From Pseudomonas chlororaphis subsp. aurantiaca (GTDB taxonomy: Bacteria; Pseudomonadota; Gammaproteobacteria; Pseudomonadales; Pseudomonadaceae), in contig NZ_CP059162.1 in the NCBI RefSeq assembly GCF_013466605.1, forward strand, positions 2,170,001 through 2,234,000: 64,000 nucleotides of DNA. Direction: 5' to 3'. Under the pieces are notes generated by a model, which did not search any database, had not been told where the DNA came from, and worked only from the letters and a program-made list of their open reading frames with translations. This document shows positions 55,231 through 64,000 of this stretch, piece by piece (the stretch's first letter is position 1; every line of letters starts with the position of its first letter). Made by a program: the position numbers and the translations under genes.

Positions 55231-55875
55231 ATGAAAGCTTTCACCCAGCACACCGGTCTTGTCGCGCCTTTGGATCGTGCCAACGTCGACACCGATCAGA
55301 TCATTCCCAAGCAGTTCCTCAAGTCGATCAAACGCACCGGCTTCGGCCCGAACCTATTCGACGAGTGGCGCTACCTGGATGTCGGCCAGCCGTACCAGGA
55401 CAACTCCAAGCGTCCGCTGAACAAGGACTTCGTGCTCAACGCCGAGCGCTACCAGGGTGCCAGCGTGTTGCTGGCCCGGGAAAACTTCGGTTGCGGCTCC
55501 AGCCGTGAGCACGCCCCTTGGGCGTTGGAAGAATATGGTTTTCGCAGCATCATCGCGCCGAGCTACGCCGACATCTTCTTCAACAACAGCTTCAAGAACG
55601 GCTTGCTGCCGATCATTCTCAGCGATGCTGAAGTCGATGAACTGTTCCAGCAGGTCGAGGCCGAGCCGGGCTATCAGTTGCAGATCGATCTGCAGGCCCA
55701 GACCGTGACCCGTCCCGATGGCAAGGTGTTGAAATTCGAGATCGATGCGTTCCGCAAGCATTGCCTGCTCAACGGCCTGGACGATATCGGCCTGACCTTG
55801 CAGGATGGCGACGCGATAGCCGCTTTCGAGGCCAAGCATCGGGCCAGCCAGCCGTGGTTGTTTCGCGACGCCTGA
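55231..55875 (+). CDS. leuD: 3-isopropylmalate dehydratase, small subunit
   Basis: A 214-residue protein of usual length. '[31 protein letters not shown]' is the N-terminal landmark and '[22 protein letters not shown]' (about residues 87-108) is the family signature. Forms the active enzyme with LeuC. AAGGAG lies before the ATG. A Pseudomonas REP palindrome lies between this gene and leuB. Confidence 0.97.
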   Translation: MKAFTQHTGLVAPLDRANVDTDQIIPKQFLKSIKRTGFGPNLFDEWRYLDVGQPYQDNSKRPLNKDFVLNAERYQGASVLLARENFGCGSSREHAPWALEEYGFRSIIAPSYADIFFNNSFKNGLLPIILSDAEVDELFQQVEAEPGYQLQIDLQAQTVTRPDGKVLKFEIDAFRKHCLLNGLDDIGLTLQDGDAIAAFEAKHRASQPWLFRDA

Positions 55876-55900
55876 TCGGCGTTAAAGTGACGCAGTGATC

Positions 55901-55966
55901 GCGAGCAAGCTCGCTCCGGCAGGAAAGGACACACAACCTGTAGGAGCGAGCTTTTTGCTCGCCGGA
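55901..55966. repeat. REP-like palindrome between leuD and leuB
   Basis: GCGAGCAAGCTCGCTCC (55901-55917) and, inverted, GGAGCGAGC-TTTTT-GCTCGC (55943-55962). The element TGTAGGAGCGAGC is a known Pseudomonas REP sequence. Confidence 0.85.
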
Positions 55967-56103
55967 ACCGCCAAAAAAGCCATGGCGGGTTTGATATTCA
56001 GGCCAGCGTTTCGTTCTCTACAGGTGGACGGACGCCGCGGGCCAGGCAACAGTATTTTTCCGGGCGTGCCGACCAGCACACCGACAGAGCAAATGAGGAA
56101 AGC

Positions 56104-57186
<1,083 letters not shown>

Positions 57187-57240
57187 TCTTTCGGGCCCAC
57201 CGCTCAGACGGTGGCCCACTTTTGTATAGGTGTAGTTGCG

Positions 57241-58353
57241 ATGAAACGTGTAGGTCTGATCGGTTGGCGCGGTATGGTCGGTTCCGTGCTCATGCAGCGG
57301 ATGCTGGAAGAGCAAGACTTCGATCTTATCGAGCCGGTGTTTTTCACCACTTCCAATGTCGGTGGCCAAGGCCCGTCCGTGGGCAAGGACATTGCTCCGC
57401 TCAAGGACGCTTACAGCATTGAAGAGCTGAAGACCCTCGACGTGATTCTGACCTGCCAGGGTGGCGACTACACCAGCGAAGTCTTCCCCAAGCTGCGCGA
57501 AGCCGGCTGGCAGGGCTACTGGATCGATGCCGCTTCCAGCCTGCGCATGCAGGATGATGCGGTGATCATCCTCGACCCGGTGAACCGCAAGGTCATCGAC
57601 CAGCAACTGGACTCCGGCACCAAGAACTACATCGGCGGCAACTGCACCGTCAGCCTGATGCTGATGGGCCTGGGCGGCCTGTTCGAAGCCGGTCTGGTGG
57701 AGTGGATGAGCGCCATGACCTACCAGGCTGCGTCCGGTGCCGGCGCGCAGAACATGCGTGAACTGATCAAGCAGATGGGCGCGACCCACGCCGCCGTGGC
57801 GGATGACCTGGCCAACCCGGCCAGCGCCATCCTCGATATCGACCGCAAGGTCGCCGAAGCCATGCGCAGCGATGCCTACCCGACCGAGAACTTCGGCGTA
57901 CCGCTGGCTGGCAGCCTGATCCCGTGGATCGACAAGGAACTGCCGAACGGCCAGAGCCGCGAAGAGTGGAAGGCCCAGGCCGAGACCAACAAGATCCTCG
58001 GTCGCTTCAAGAGCCCGATCCCGGTCGACGGCATCTGCGTGCGCATCGGCGCCATGCGCTGCCACAGCCAGGCGCTGACCATCAAGCTGAACAAGGACGT
58101 GCCGATCGCCGATATCGAAGGGTTGATCAGCCAGCACAACCCTTGGGTCAAGCTGGTACCGAACCAGCGTGACATCAGCATGCAGGAGCTGAGCCCGACC
58201 AAGGTTACCGGCACCCTGAACATCCCGGTGGGCCGTCTGCGCAAGCTGAACATGGGCTCGCAGTTCCTCGGCGCGTTCACCGTCGGAGACCAGCTGCTGT
58301 GGGGCGCCGCCGAACCGCTGCGCCGCATGCTGCGGATCCTGCTCGAGCGTTGA
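57241..58353 (+). CDS. asd: Aspartate-semialdehyde dehydrogenase
   Basis: A 370-residue enzyme of the E. coli type. '[22 protein letters not shown]' is the NADP-binding N-terminus and the catalytic Cys135 lies in '[18 protein letters not shown]'. It makes aspartate semialdehyde from aspartyl phosphate for lysine, methionine and threonine and for the cell wall precursor diaminopimelate. A 10-residue upstream extension exists but has no ribosome site. A terminator follows at 58369. Confidence 0.97.
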   Translation: MKRVGLIGWRGMVGSVLMQRMLEEQDFDLIEPVFFTTSNVGGQGPSVGKDIAPLKDAYSIEELKTLDVILTCQGGDYTSEVFPKLREAGWQGYWIDAASSLRMQDDAVIILDPVNRKVIDQQLDSGTKNYIGGNCTVSLMLMGLGGLFEAGLVEWMSAMTYQAASGAGAQNMRELIKQMGATHAAVADDLANPASAILDIDRKVAEAMRSDAYPTENFGVPLAGSLIPWIDKELPNGQSREEWKAQAETNKILGRFKSPIPVDGICVRIGAMRCHSQALTIKLNKDVPIADIEGLISQHNPWVKLVPNQRDISMQELSPTKVTGTLNIPVGRLRKLNMGSQFLGAFTVGDQLLWGAAEPLRRMLRILLER

Positions 58354-58368
58354 TCCTCTGATGCGTTG

Positions 58369-58405
58369 AAAGAGCCCGCGCCTTGCAAGAGGCGCGGGCT
58401 CTTTT
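58369..58405 (+). terminator. Terminator of asd
   Basis: AAAGAGCCCGCGCC and GGCGCGGGCTCTTT form a long perfect stem with a 7-base loop and a trailing T run. Confidence 0.9.
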
Positions 58406-58537
58406 ATGTCGGAGCCACTCCTGATTACTGGCTATGAGCATGTTTGCGAAAAGTCTGATGTGTCAGGTCTGATAAATTGCCTCGCCCCCAAGCGCCGGGT
58501 AAAGTGCCGCTCCCCCCGTTTCGCCAGAGGTAGCACC

Positions 58538-59548
58538 ATGAACCAGTCCTTCGATATCGCCGTGATCGGTGCCACCGGTACTGTCGGCGAAACCCTCGTC
58601 CAGATTCTCGAAGAACGCGATTTTCCGATCGCCAACCTGCACCTGCTGGCCAGCAGCGAGTCGGCGGGGCATTCGGTGCCGTTTCGTGGAAAGAATGTGC
58701 GGGTGCGCGAGGTCGACGAGTTCGATTTCAGCAAGGTTCAGCTGGCGTTTTTCGCTGCTGGTCCGGCGGTGACGCTGAGCTTCTCCCCGCGGGCCACGGC
58801 GGCCAATTGCGCGGTGATCGACCTGTCGGGCGCATTGCCTTCGGCCCAGGCGCCGAATCTGGTGCCGGAAGCCAACGAGCGCATGCTGGCCGGCCTGAAG
58901 AAGCCCGTTCAATTGAGCAGCCCCAGCGCCGCGGCCACGTCGCTGGCGGTAGTCCTGGCGCCCTTGCAGGCATTGTTCGAGATCCAGCGGGTCAACCTGA
59001 CCGCCAGCCTGGCGGTGTCCACCCAGGGCCGCGAAGCGGTAACCGAACTGGCACGGCAGACCGCCGAACTGCTCAATGCCCGCCCATTGGAGCCACGCTT
59101 CTTCGACCGGCAGATGGCCTTCAACCTGTTGGCGCAGGTCGGCACGCCCGACGAGCACGGTCACACCTTGTTGGAAAAACGTCTGGTCCGGGAGTTGCGC
59201 GAGGTGCTGGCGCAGCCTTTATTAAAGATTTCTGTCACTTGTGTTCAAGCCCCGGTGTTTTTTGGCGATAGCTATAGCGTGACTCTGCAGTCAGCCACGG
59301 CGATCGACCTGGACGCGGTCAATGCCGCGCTCGAAGCGGCGCCCGGCATCGAACTGGTCGAGGCGGGCGACTACCCGACCGCGGTGGGCGATGCGGTCGG
59401 GCAGGATGTAGTCTACGTTGGTCGGGTGCGCGGGGGGATCGACGACCCGGAGGAACTTAATCTCTGGCTGACGTCAGATAACGTACGCAAAGGGGCTGCG
59501 CTCAACGCGGTGCAACTGGCTGAGTTGTTGATAAAAGACCTTCTGTAA
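58538..59548 (+). CDS. usg: Usg protein (asd paralogue, inactive-looking)
   Basis: A 336-residue protein with the aspartate-semialdehyde dehydrogenase fold: 'FDIAVIGATGTVGETLVQILEERDFPI' is the nucleotide-binding N-terminus. Where Asd has GNC with the catalytic Cys, this protein has 'VQLSSPSAAATSLAVVLAPL', without Cys, so it should not have the Asd reaction. Proteins of this kind are known as Usg and follow asd or leuB in many gammaproteobacteria; their role is unknown. The start at 58538 gives the paralogue's N-terminus; the upstream part of the frame is spurious. Confidence 0.9.
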   Translation: MNQSFDIAVIGATGTVGETLVQILEERDFPIANLHLLASSESAGHSVPFRGKNVRVREVDEFDFSKVQLAFFAAGPAVTLSFSPRATAANCAVIDLSGALPSAQAPNLVPEANERMLAGLKKPVQLSSPSAAATSLAVVLAPLQALFEIQRVNLTASLAVSTQGREAVTELARQTAELLNARPLEPRFFDRQMAFNLLAQVGTPDEHGHTLLEKRLVRELREVLAQPLLKISVTCVQAPVFFGDSYSVTLQSATAIDLDAVNAALEAAPGIELVEAGDYPTAVGDAVGQDVVYVGRVRGGIDDPEELNLWLTSDNVRKGAALNAVQLAELLIKDLL

Positions 59549-59750
59549 AAGATACTTGGCAACAATTTGCAGAATGATTCTAGCTGGGCGCTATGCTTGG
59601 CTGGTTGCTGGAGGTGAGCTGTCGTCGCGCTCTTCCAAGGCATGCAGACATAATCGCGCGAAGCGGCCCTTCAGGCCGCACGCAATGCCTTACGGCAGCG
59701 CTACAACACCTTCTCGCTGGCCGAGGAATGTTCAAACAAAGGATGAGGCT

Positions 59751-62357
59751 ATGGTTCAAGTTCGCAAACTGGTGTTAGCAATGGCGGCCGCGTCGGCGCT
59801 GTCCTCCGGTATGGCGCAGGCGCTTGGGCTCGGGGAGCTGACCCTGAAGTCGACTCTGAACCAGCCACTGGTTGCAGAAATCGAGTTGCTGGACGTCAAG
59901 GATCTCACCGCCGCCGAGGTGGTGCCGAGCCTGGCCTCGCCTGAAGATTTCGCCAAGGCGGGCGTCGATCGCCAGGCCTTTCTCAATGACCTGAGCTTTA
60001 CCCCGGTGCTCAATGCCAGCGGCAAGAGCGTGCTGCGGGTCACTTCGAGCCAGCCGCTCTCCGAGCCGATGGTCAAGTTCCTGGTGCAGGTGATGTGGCC
60101 CAATGGCCGTCTGCTGCGCGACTACAGCGTCCTGCTCGATCCGTCCAAGTTTTCCCCGCAGACCGCTGAGGCGGCCGCGCAATCCGCGGCGCAGGCTCCA
60201 GCGGTTGCTGCGCCGGTCACCGGTGCCAGCAAGCCTGCCCAATACACCACCTCGGCCCGCGACACCCTCTGGGAAATCGCAGCCAAGGCTCGTAATGGCG
60301 GTTCGGTCCAGCAAACCATGCTGGCCATCCAGGCGCTGAATCCGGATGCCTTTATCGATGGCAACATCAACCGGTTGAAAACCGGGCAGGTATTGCGCCT
60401 GCCCGATGCCGTGCAGAGCACCAGCCTGCCGCAACCACAAGCGATCGCCGAGGTCGCCGCGCAGAATACGGCGTGGCGTCAGGGGCGTCGCCTGGCATCA
60501 CGCGGTGCTCAGCAGCAACTGGACGGCACCCGGCGCGCCGGTGCGGACAAGGCGTCTGCACAAGGCGCGGTCAAGGATAATCTGAGCCTGGTGTCTGCCG
60601 AATCGGGCAAGGCGCGGGGCAAGGGTGCGGCTGGCGATAGCCAGGCGCTAAGCAACAAGCTGGCAGTGACTCAGGAAAGCCTCGATGCGGCCCGTCGCGA
60701 TAACGCCGAGCTGAAAAGCCGCATGGCGGACCTGCAGAGCCAGCTGGACAAGCTGCAACGCCTGATCGAGTTGAAGAACGACCAGTTGGCCAAATTGCAG
60801 GCGGAAGGGGCGGGTGCCGTGGCGCCAGCACAGCCAGCCGCGGCCATGCCGGCGCAACTGGCCGAGCAGCCTGCGACCCCGGCGGCGCCCGTGACCGATC
60901 CTGCGGCAACTGCGGGCGAGGCCCCGGCTGAAGCGGCACCGGCCCAGGCGCAAGCGCCGGCGTCCGATGAAGACAAATTCAACGACCTGCTGACCAACCC
61001 GATCCTCTTGGGTCTGGCGGGTGGCGGGGCGATATTGGTGCTGTTGTTGCTGCTGTTGCTGGCTCGTCGCCGCAAGGCCCAGCTGGAAGCAGAAAAACAT
61101 CTGCGCATGGCGCGTGCCCTGTCCGAAGAGGCTGAGCTGTCCAAGGACCTGGATCTGCCGGAAAGCAGCTTCGAAGGCCTTGAAGTTCCACCGCCGAGCG
61201 TCAAGCTGGCTCCAGCTCCAGCTCCAGCTCCAGCTCCAGCTCCAGCTCCAGTCGTGGCGCCTGTGGTGGTCGCGGCGCCGGTGGCTGCCGTGGTCGAGCA
61301 TCCGGTCGATGTGCTGGATCAGGCCCAGTCCCATATCGATGGCGGTCGCCTGAACCAGGCGGCGGCGATCCTGGAGGAAGCCGTCAAGCTTGAGCCGCAG
61401 CGTAGCGAGTTGCGTTTGAAGTTGATGGAGGTCTATGGCCATCAGGGCGATCGCAGCGCCTTTGTGGCCCAGGAACGTCAGCTGGTGGCCAATGGCAAGA
61501 ACCACGCTGAAGTCGAGCAACTGAAAAGCCGTTTCCCGGCAATGGCTGCGGTGGCGGCTGCAGGTCTCGGCGCGGCTGCTGCAGCGGCGCTGGATGCTCA
61601 ATACGTCAAGGAACTGTTGCTCGACGAGCCGCAGGAGCCTGCGCCGGCAGCGGCTGTCGACGACCTGGATACCGATTTCGATCTGAGCCTGGACGATCTG
61701 GAGGCGGCCTCTCCAGCGGTGTCGGCTGCTCCTGCTGCTTCGACTCAAGCTGAGCCCGAGCTGGACGACTTCCCGCTGGATGACGACCTGAGTTTCGAGT
61801 CGGTGCTGCAGCAGCAAACCGAGGCCAAGGAAAGCCTGGACGACCTGTCGGATTTCGACCTGGATCTGGGTGAGGACCTTCCTGCCGCGGCGCAAGCCGA
61901 TGAGGATTTCCTTCTCAGTCTGGATGACGACCTGAAGGATCTGCCGGCTGCCGAGGCGCCGACGGTGACCGAAGCTGCGCTCGACGATCTTGAACTGCCT
62001 GCGGATTTCGACTTGTCCCTGGCGGACGAGATGGATGCGCAGCCCGCTGCCAAGGATGCTTTCGCGTCCGAGCTGGACGATGTCAACGCCGAGCTGGATC
62101 GCTTGTCGCAAAGCCTTGAGCAGCCGGAATTGGCCGAGCCGACCTTTACCGCGGAAGACGCCGCGGGCAGTGCCGACGAAGGGGATTTCGATTTCCTTTC
62201 CGGCGCCGACGAAGTGGCGACCAAGCTCGATCTGGCCCAGGCCTACATCGATATGGGCGACAACGATGGCGCGCGGGATATTCTCGGCGAAGTCATCAGC
62301 GAAGGTAACGACGGTCAGAAAAGCGAAGCCAAGGAAATGCTCGCGCGTCTGGTCTGA
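59751..62357 (+). CDS. fimV: FimV, polar peptidoglycan-binding hub protein
   Basis: An 868-residue protein. A signal peptide ('KLVLAMAAASALSSGMAQALG') is followed by the FimV N-terminal domain ('LGELTLKSTLNQPLVAEIELLDV'), a LysM-like domain near residues 165-225 ('YTTSARDTLWEIAAKARNGGSVQQTMLAIQALNPDAF'), a coiled coil, a membrane helix ('ILLGLAGGGAILVLLLLLLLARRRK'), an acidic cytoplasmic region and a C-terminal TPR-like end ('EVATKLDLAQAYIDMGDNDGARDILGEV'). FimV organises type IV pili and twitching at the cell pole. A seven-fold GCTCCA repeat lies after the membrane helix. Start at ATG 59751 after AAAGGATGAGG. Confidence 0.95.
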   Translation: MVQVRKLVLAMAAASALSSGMAQALGLGELTLKSTLNQPLVAEIELLDVKDLTAAEVVPSLASPEDFAKAGVDRQAFLNDLSFTPVLNASGKSVLRVTSSQPLSEPMVKFLVQVMWPNGRLLRDYSVLLDPSKFSPQTAEAAAQSAAQAPAVAAPVTGASKPAQYTTSARDTLWEIAAKARNGGSVQQTMLAIQALNPDAFIDGNINRLKTGQVLRLPDAVQSTSLPQPQAIAEVAAQNTAWRQGRRLASRGAQQQLDGTRRAGADKASAQGAVKDNLSLVSAESGKARGKGAAGDSQALSNKLAVTQESLDAARRDNAELKSRMADLQSQLDKLQRLIELKNDQLAKLQAEGAGAVAPAQPAAAMPAQLAEQPATPAAPVTDPAATAGEAPAEAAPAQAQAPASDEDKFNDLLTNPILLGLAGGGAILVLLLLLLLARRRKAQLEAEKHLRMARALSEEAELSKDLDLPESSFEGLEVPPPSVKLAPAPAPAPAPAPAPVVAPVVVAAPVAAVVEHPVDVLDQAQSHIDGGRLNQAAAILEEAVKLEPQRSELRLKLMEVYGHQGDRSAFVAQERQLVANGKNHAEVEQLKSRFPAMAAVAAAGLGAAAAAALDAQYVKELLLDEPQEPAPAAAVDDLDTDFDLSLDDLEAASPAVSAAPAASTQAEPELDDFPLDDDLSFESVLQQQTEAKESLDDLSDFDLDLGEDLPAAAQADEDFLLSLDDDLKDLPAAEAPTVTEAALDDLELPADFDLSLADEMDAQPAAKDAFASELDDVNAELDRLSQSLEQPELAEPTFTAEDAAGSADEGDFDFLSGADEVATKLDLAQAYIDMGDNDGARDILGEVISEGNDGQKSEAKEMLARLV

Positions 62358-62373
62358 GTCGGCAGTAGCAGCA

Positions 62374-62409
62374 AAAAAACGGCAGCCATCGAGGCTGCCG
62401 TTTTTGTTT
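62374..62409 (+). terminator. Terminator of fimV
   Basis: AACGGCAGCC and GGCTGCCGTT form a perfect stem with an ATCGA loop, flanked by A and T runs, so it can also act for the minus-strand gene at 62436. Confidence 0.88.
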
Positions 62410-62435
62410 CTGGGTCAATGGCAGCGCTTGTGCTG

Positions 62436-63095
62436 TCAGGCCAGCAGGTCTTCGTAGAAAGCGCCGAACGGCCGGGTAGGGTGGGCGATCTGGATTTCCA
62501 GAATCCACAGGCCGACGTTGGGGCACGCCTCGAAGTTTCCCAGGTCGCCCGCTCGATAAATGGCATGGGGGAAGTCGCTGACCCGGTGCCCCTTGATCTC
62601 CAGATTCAGCACCCAGCCCATGGCGCTCGCCTGTTCTTCGGCATAGCGATACAGGGCGGTGCCGGCCACCTTGTGCTCGCACCAGTGATCGCGAACCCGT
62701 TCGAACAGGGTTTGGGCTGCCGCGGCGCAGGCTTGCATCTCGGGATCGTTGCCGGTGACGAAGGTCGCGCCGCAATCGCCTTCGTGGCAGTCCCAGACCA
62801 CCCCCAGGTCGATAAAGAAGATGTCGTTGTCACCCAGTACCGGATCGCCTTCGGAGCGTTGCTTGAAGGTTTTCAGGGTGTTTGCGCCAAAGCGCACCAG
62901 CGCCGGGTGCCAGATCCTGTCCATGCCCAGCTCTGCAAGCACCTCCAGCCCCAGCGCGCGAGCCTGGGACTCGAGCATACCTGGCCGGATGCGTGCGGCT
63001 ATCTGCGTGATGGCTTCCCAGGTCTTGTGCTTGGCGTGGAGCATGCCTTGCAGGCTGTAGGTGAGGCCTACGGCCTCCTTGTTGATGGCAGTCAT
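62436..63095 (-). CDS. M24-family metallopeptidase (Xaa-Pro aminopeptidase-like)
   Basis: A 219-residue protein with the pita-bread fold of M24 peptidases. The metal ligands are apparent: 'FFIDLGVVWDCHEGDCGATFV' (Asp and Asp), 'IKGHRVSDFPH' (His) and 'WILEIQIA' (Glu), although the last acidic ligand is less clear and the protein is short. It has no N-terminal creatinase domain. The natural substrate is unknown. Convergent to fimV and divergent from truA. Confidence 0.85.
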   Translation of the reverse strand: MTAINKEAVGLTYSLQGMLHAKHKTWEAITQIAARIRPGMLESQARALGLEVLAELGMDRIWHPALVRFGANTLKTFKQRSEGDPVLGDNDIFFIDLGVVWDCHEGDCGATFVTGNDPEMQACAAAAQTLFERVRDHWCEHKVAGTALYRYAEEQASAMGWVLNLEIKGHRVSDFPHAIYRAGDLGNFEACPNVGLWILEIQIAHPTRPFGAFYEDLLA

Positions 63096-63295
63096 TGGTC
63101 GGGTTCCGGTCGAGTGGATTTATGCTTATCGCTATATATTTTTCTATATAGCGTTTTTCCTGGTTTTCACGCAATCCTGTTTGCGTTCGCCGGCGCATAA
63201 TCGGCAAACCTCAACTAAAAGCGGGCCGCGCATGGCGTCTGTCTGCGCGCGCCTTATAATGGCCGCCTTTGCGCATATCAGCAGGCTGTAAGTTC

Positions 63296-64000
63296 TTGGC
63301 AAATATAGATAACGCGGCCGCCGAAATGGCGGCCGCAGGCTTTTTCAGAATCGCGTTGGGTGTCGAATACAAGGGCTCGCGTTATCGCGGCTGGCAGCGT
63401 CAGGCTTCCGGTGTCCCTAGTGTCCAGGAAACCCTCGAGAAGGCGCTGTCCCGGGTGGCGGATTCGCCGGTGCTGCTGTCTTGCGCCGGGCGTACCGACG
63501 CCGGCGTGCACGCCTGCGGGCAGGTGGTGCACTTCGATACCCAGGCCGAGCGTTCGATGAAGGCGTGGGTAATGGGGGCCAATATCAATCTGCCCCACGA
63601 CATCAGTGTGAGCTGGGCCAAGGTCATGCCGGCGCATTTTCATGCACGGTTCAAGGCGATTGCCCGCCGCTATCGCTACGTGATCTACAACGACCAGATC
63701 CGTCCGGCGCACCTGAACGAGGAGATCACCTGGAATCATCGTCCGCTGGATGTCGAGCGGATGGCCGAGGCCGCCCAGCATCTGGTGGGCACCCATGATT
63801 TCAGCGCATTCCGCGCCGGGCAGTGCCAGGCCAAGTCGCCGATCAAGGAAATCCATCATCTGCGGGTCACCCGCCACGGCAAGATGATTGTCCTGGATAT
63901 CCGCGCCAGCGCGTTCCTGCATCACATGGTGCGCAATATCGCCGGGGTGCTGATGACCATCGGCGCGGGCGAGCGTCCGGTAGAGTGGGCCAGGGAGGTG
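63296..64000 (+). CDS. truA: tRNA pseudouridine(38-40) synthase (partial)
   Basis: The frame runs off the window edge at 64000, about 235 residues being visible of a family length near 270-290. '[33 protein letters not shown]' is the TruA N-terminus, and '[21 protein letters not shown]' contains the catalytic Asp. It isomerises U38, U39 and U40 in tRNA anticodon arms. Two starts are possible: TTG 63296, with an AGG about 10 bases upstream, and ATG 63326, which lies in the loop of a perfect palindrome and lacks a ribosome site. TTG is preferred on that ground. Confidence 0.9.
   Translation, partial: MANIDNAAAEMAAAGFFRIALGVEYKGSRYRGWQRQASGVPSVQETLEKALSRVADSPVLLSCAGRTDAGVHACGQVVHFDTQAERSMKAWVMGANINLPHDISVSWAKVMPAHFHARFKAIARRYRYVIYNDQIRPAHLNEEITWNHRPLDVERMAEAAQHLVGTHDFSAFRAGQCQAKSPIKEIHHLRVTRHGKMIVLDIRASAFLHHMVRNIAGVLMTIGAGERPVEWAREV

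Overview
The window is high-GC gammaproteobacterial DNA that reads as a Pseudomonas chromosome, probably of the P. fluorescens group. The evidence is the order aminotransferase-uvrB-gltX-tRNA-Ala/Glu-tetR-dusC-ibpA-leuCDB-asd-usg-fimV-truA, which I know as a Pseudomonas arrangement, together with Pseudomonas-type REP palindromes and typical codon use. No database search was possible, so the species is not fixed.

Bases 1 to about 18,900 are the late half of a prophage, read left to right. Its head genes are lambda-like: the end of the terminase, gpW, portal, an S49 protease with a nested scaffold start, decoration protein and major capsid protein. Its tail is contractile and P2/Mu-like: baseplate V, W, J and I, fibre, sheath, tube, a tail chaperone with an apparent +1 frameshift at CTT TGA C, tape measure, U, X and D. 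A lysis cassette follows: a GH19 endolysin and Rz with a nested Rz1. No holin, integrase or repressor lies in the window, so the left end of the prophage is outside it.

Bases 18,950 to 23,160 form an AT-richer cargo zone. Its three larger genes are on the minus strand: a small lipoprotein, a DUF262/DUF1524 (GmrSD-like) protein, and a protein with a Shedu-like (SduA, DUF4263) nuclease domain. The last two look like phage-defence genes. A tRNA T-arm-like remnant near 21,314 is a possible attachment-site scar.

Bases 23,700 to 34,190 hold ordinary accessory chromosomal genes: azoreductase with a divergent LysR regulator, a membrane diguanylate cyclase, a GNAT acetyltransferase, an arylamine N-acetyltransferase, a purine/urate-type NCS2 permease, an MFS transporter, tRNA-Asn and several small unknown proteins.

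From 34,300 to the end is core genome: aromatic aminotransferase, uvrB, gltX, a tandemly duplicated tRNA-Ala(GGC)/tRNA-Glu(TTC) pair behind a strong promoter, a tetR-hydrolase-thioesterase group, dusC, a heat-shock-controlled ibpA with a sigma-32 promoter and ROSE-like leader, a DUF1266/J-domain/HscC chaperone set, a multi-PAS GGDEF-EAL protein, leucine biosynthesis leuCDB with a divergent LysR gene, asd and its inactive-looking paralogue usg, fimV, an M24 peptidase, and the start of truA, cut by the window edge.
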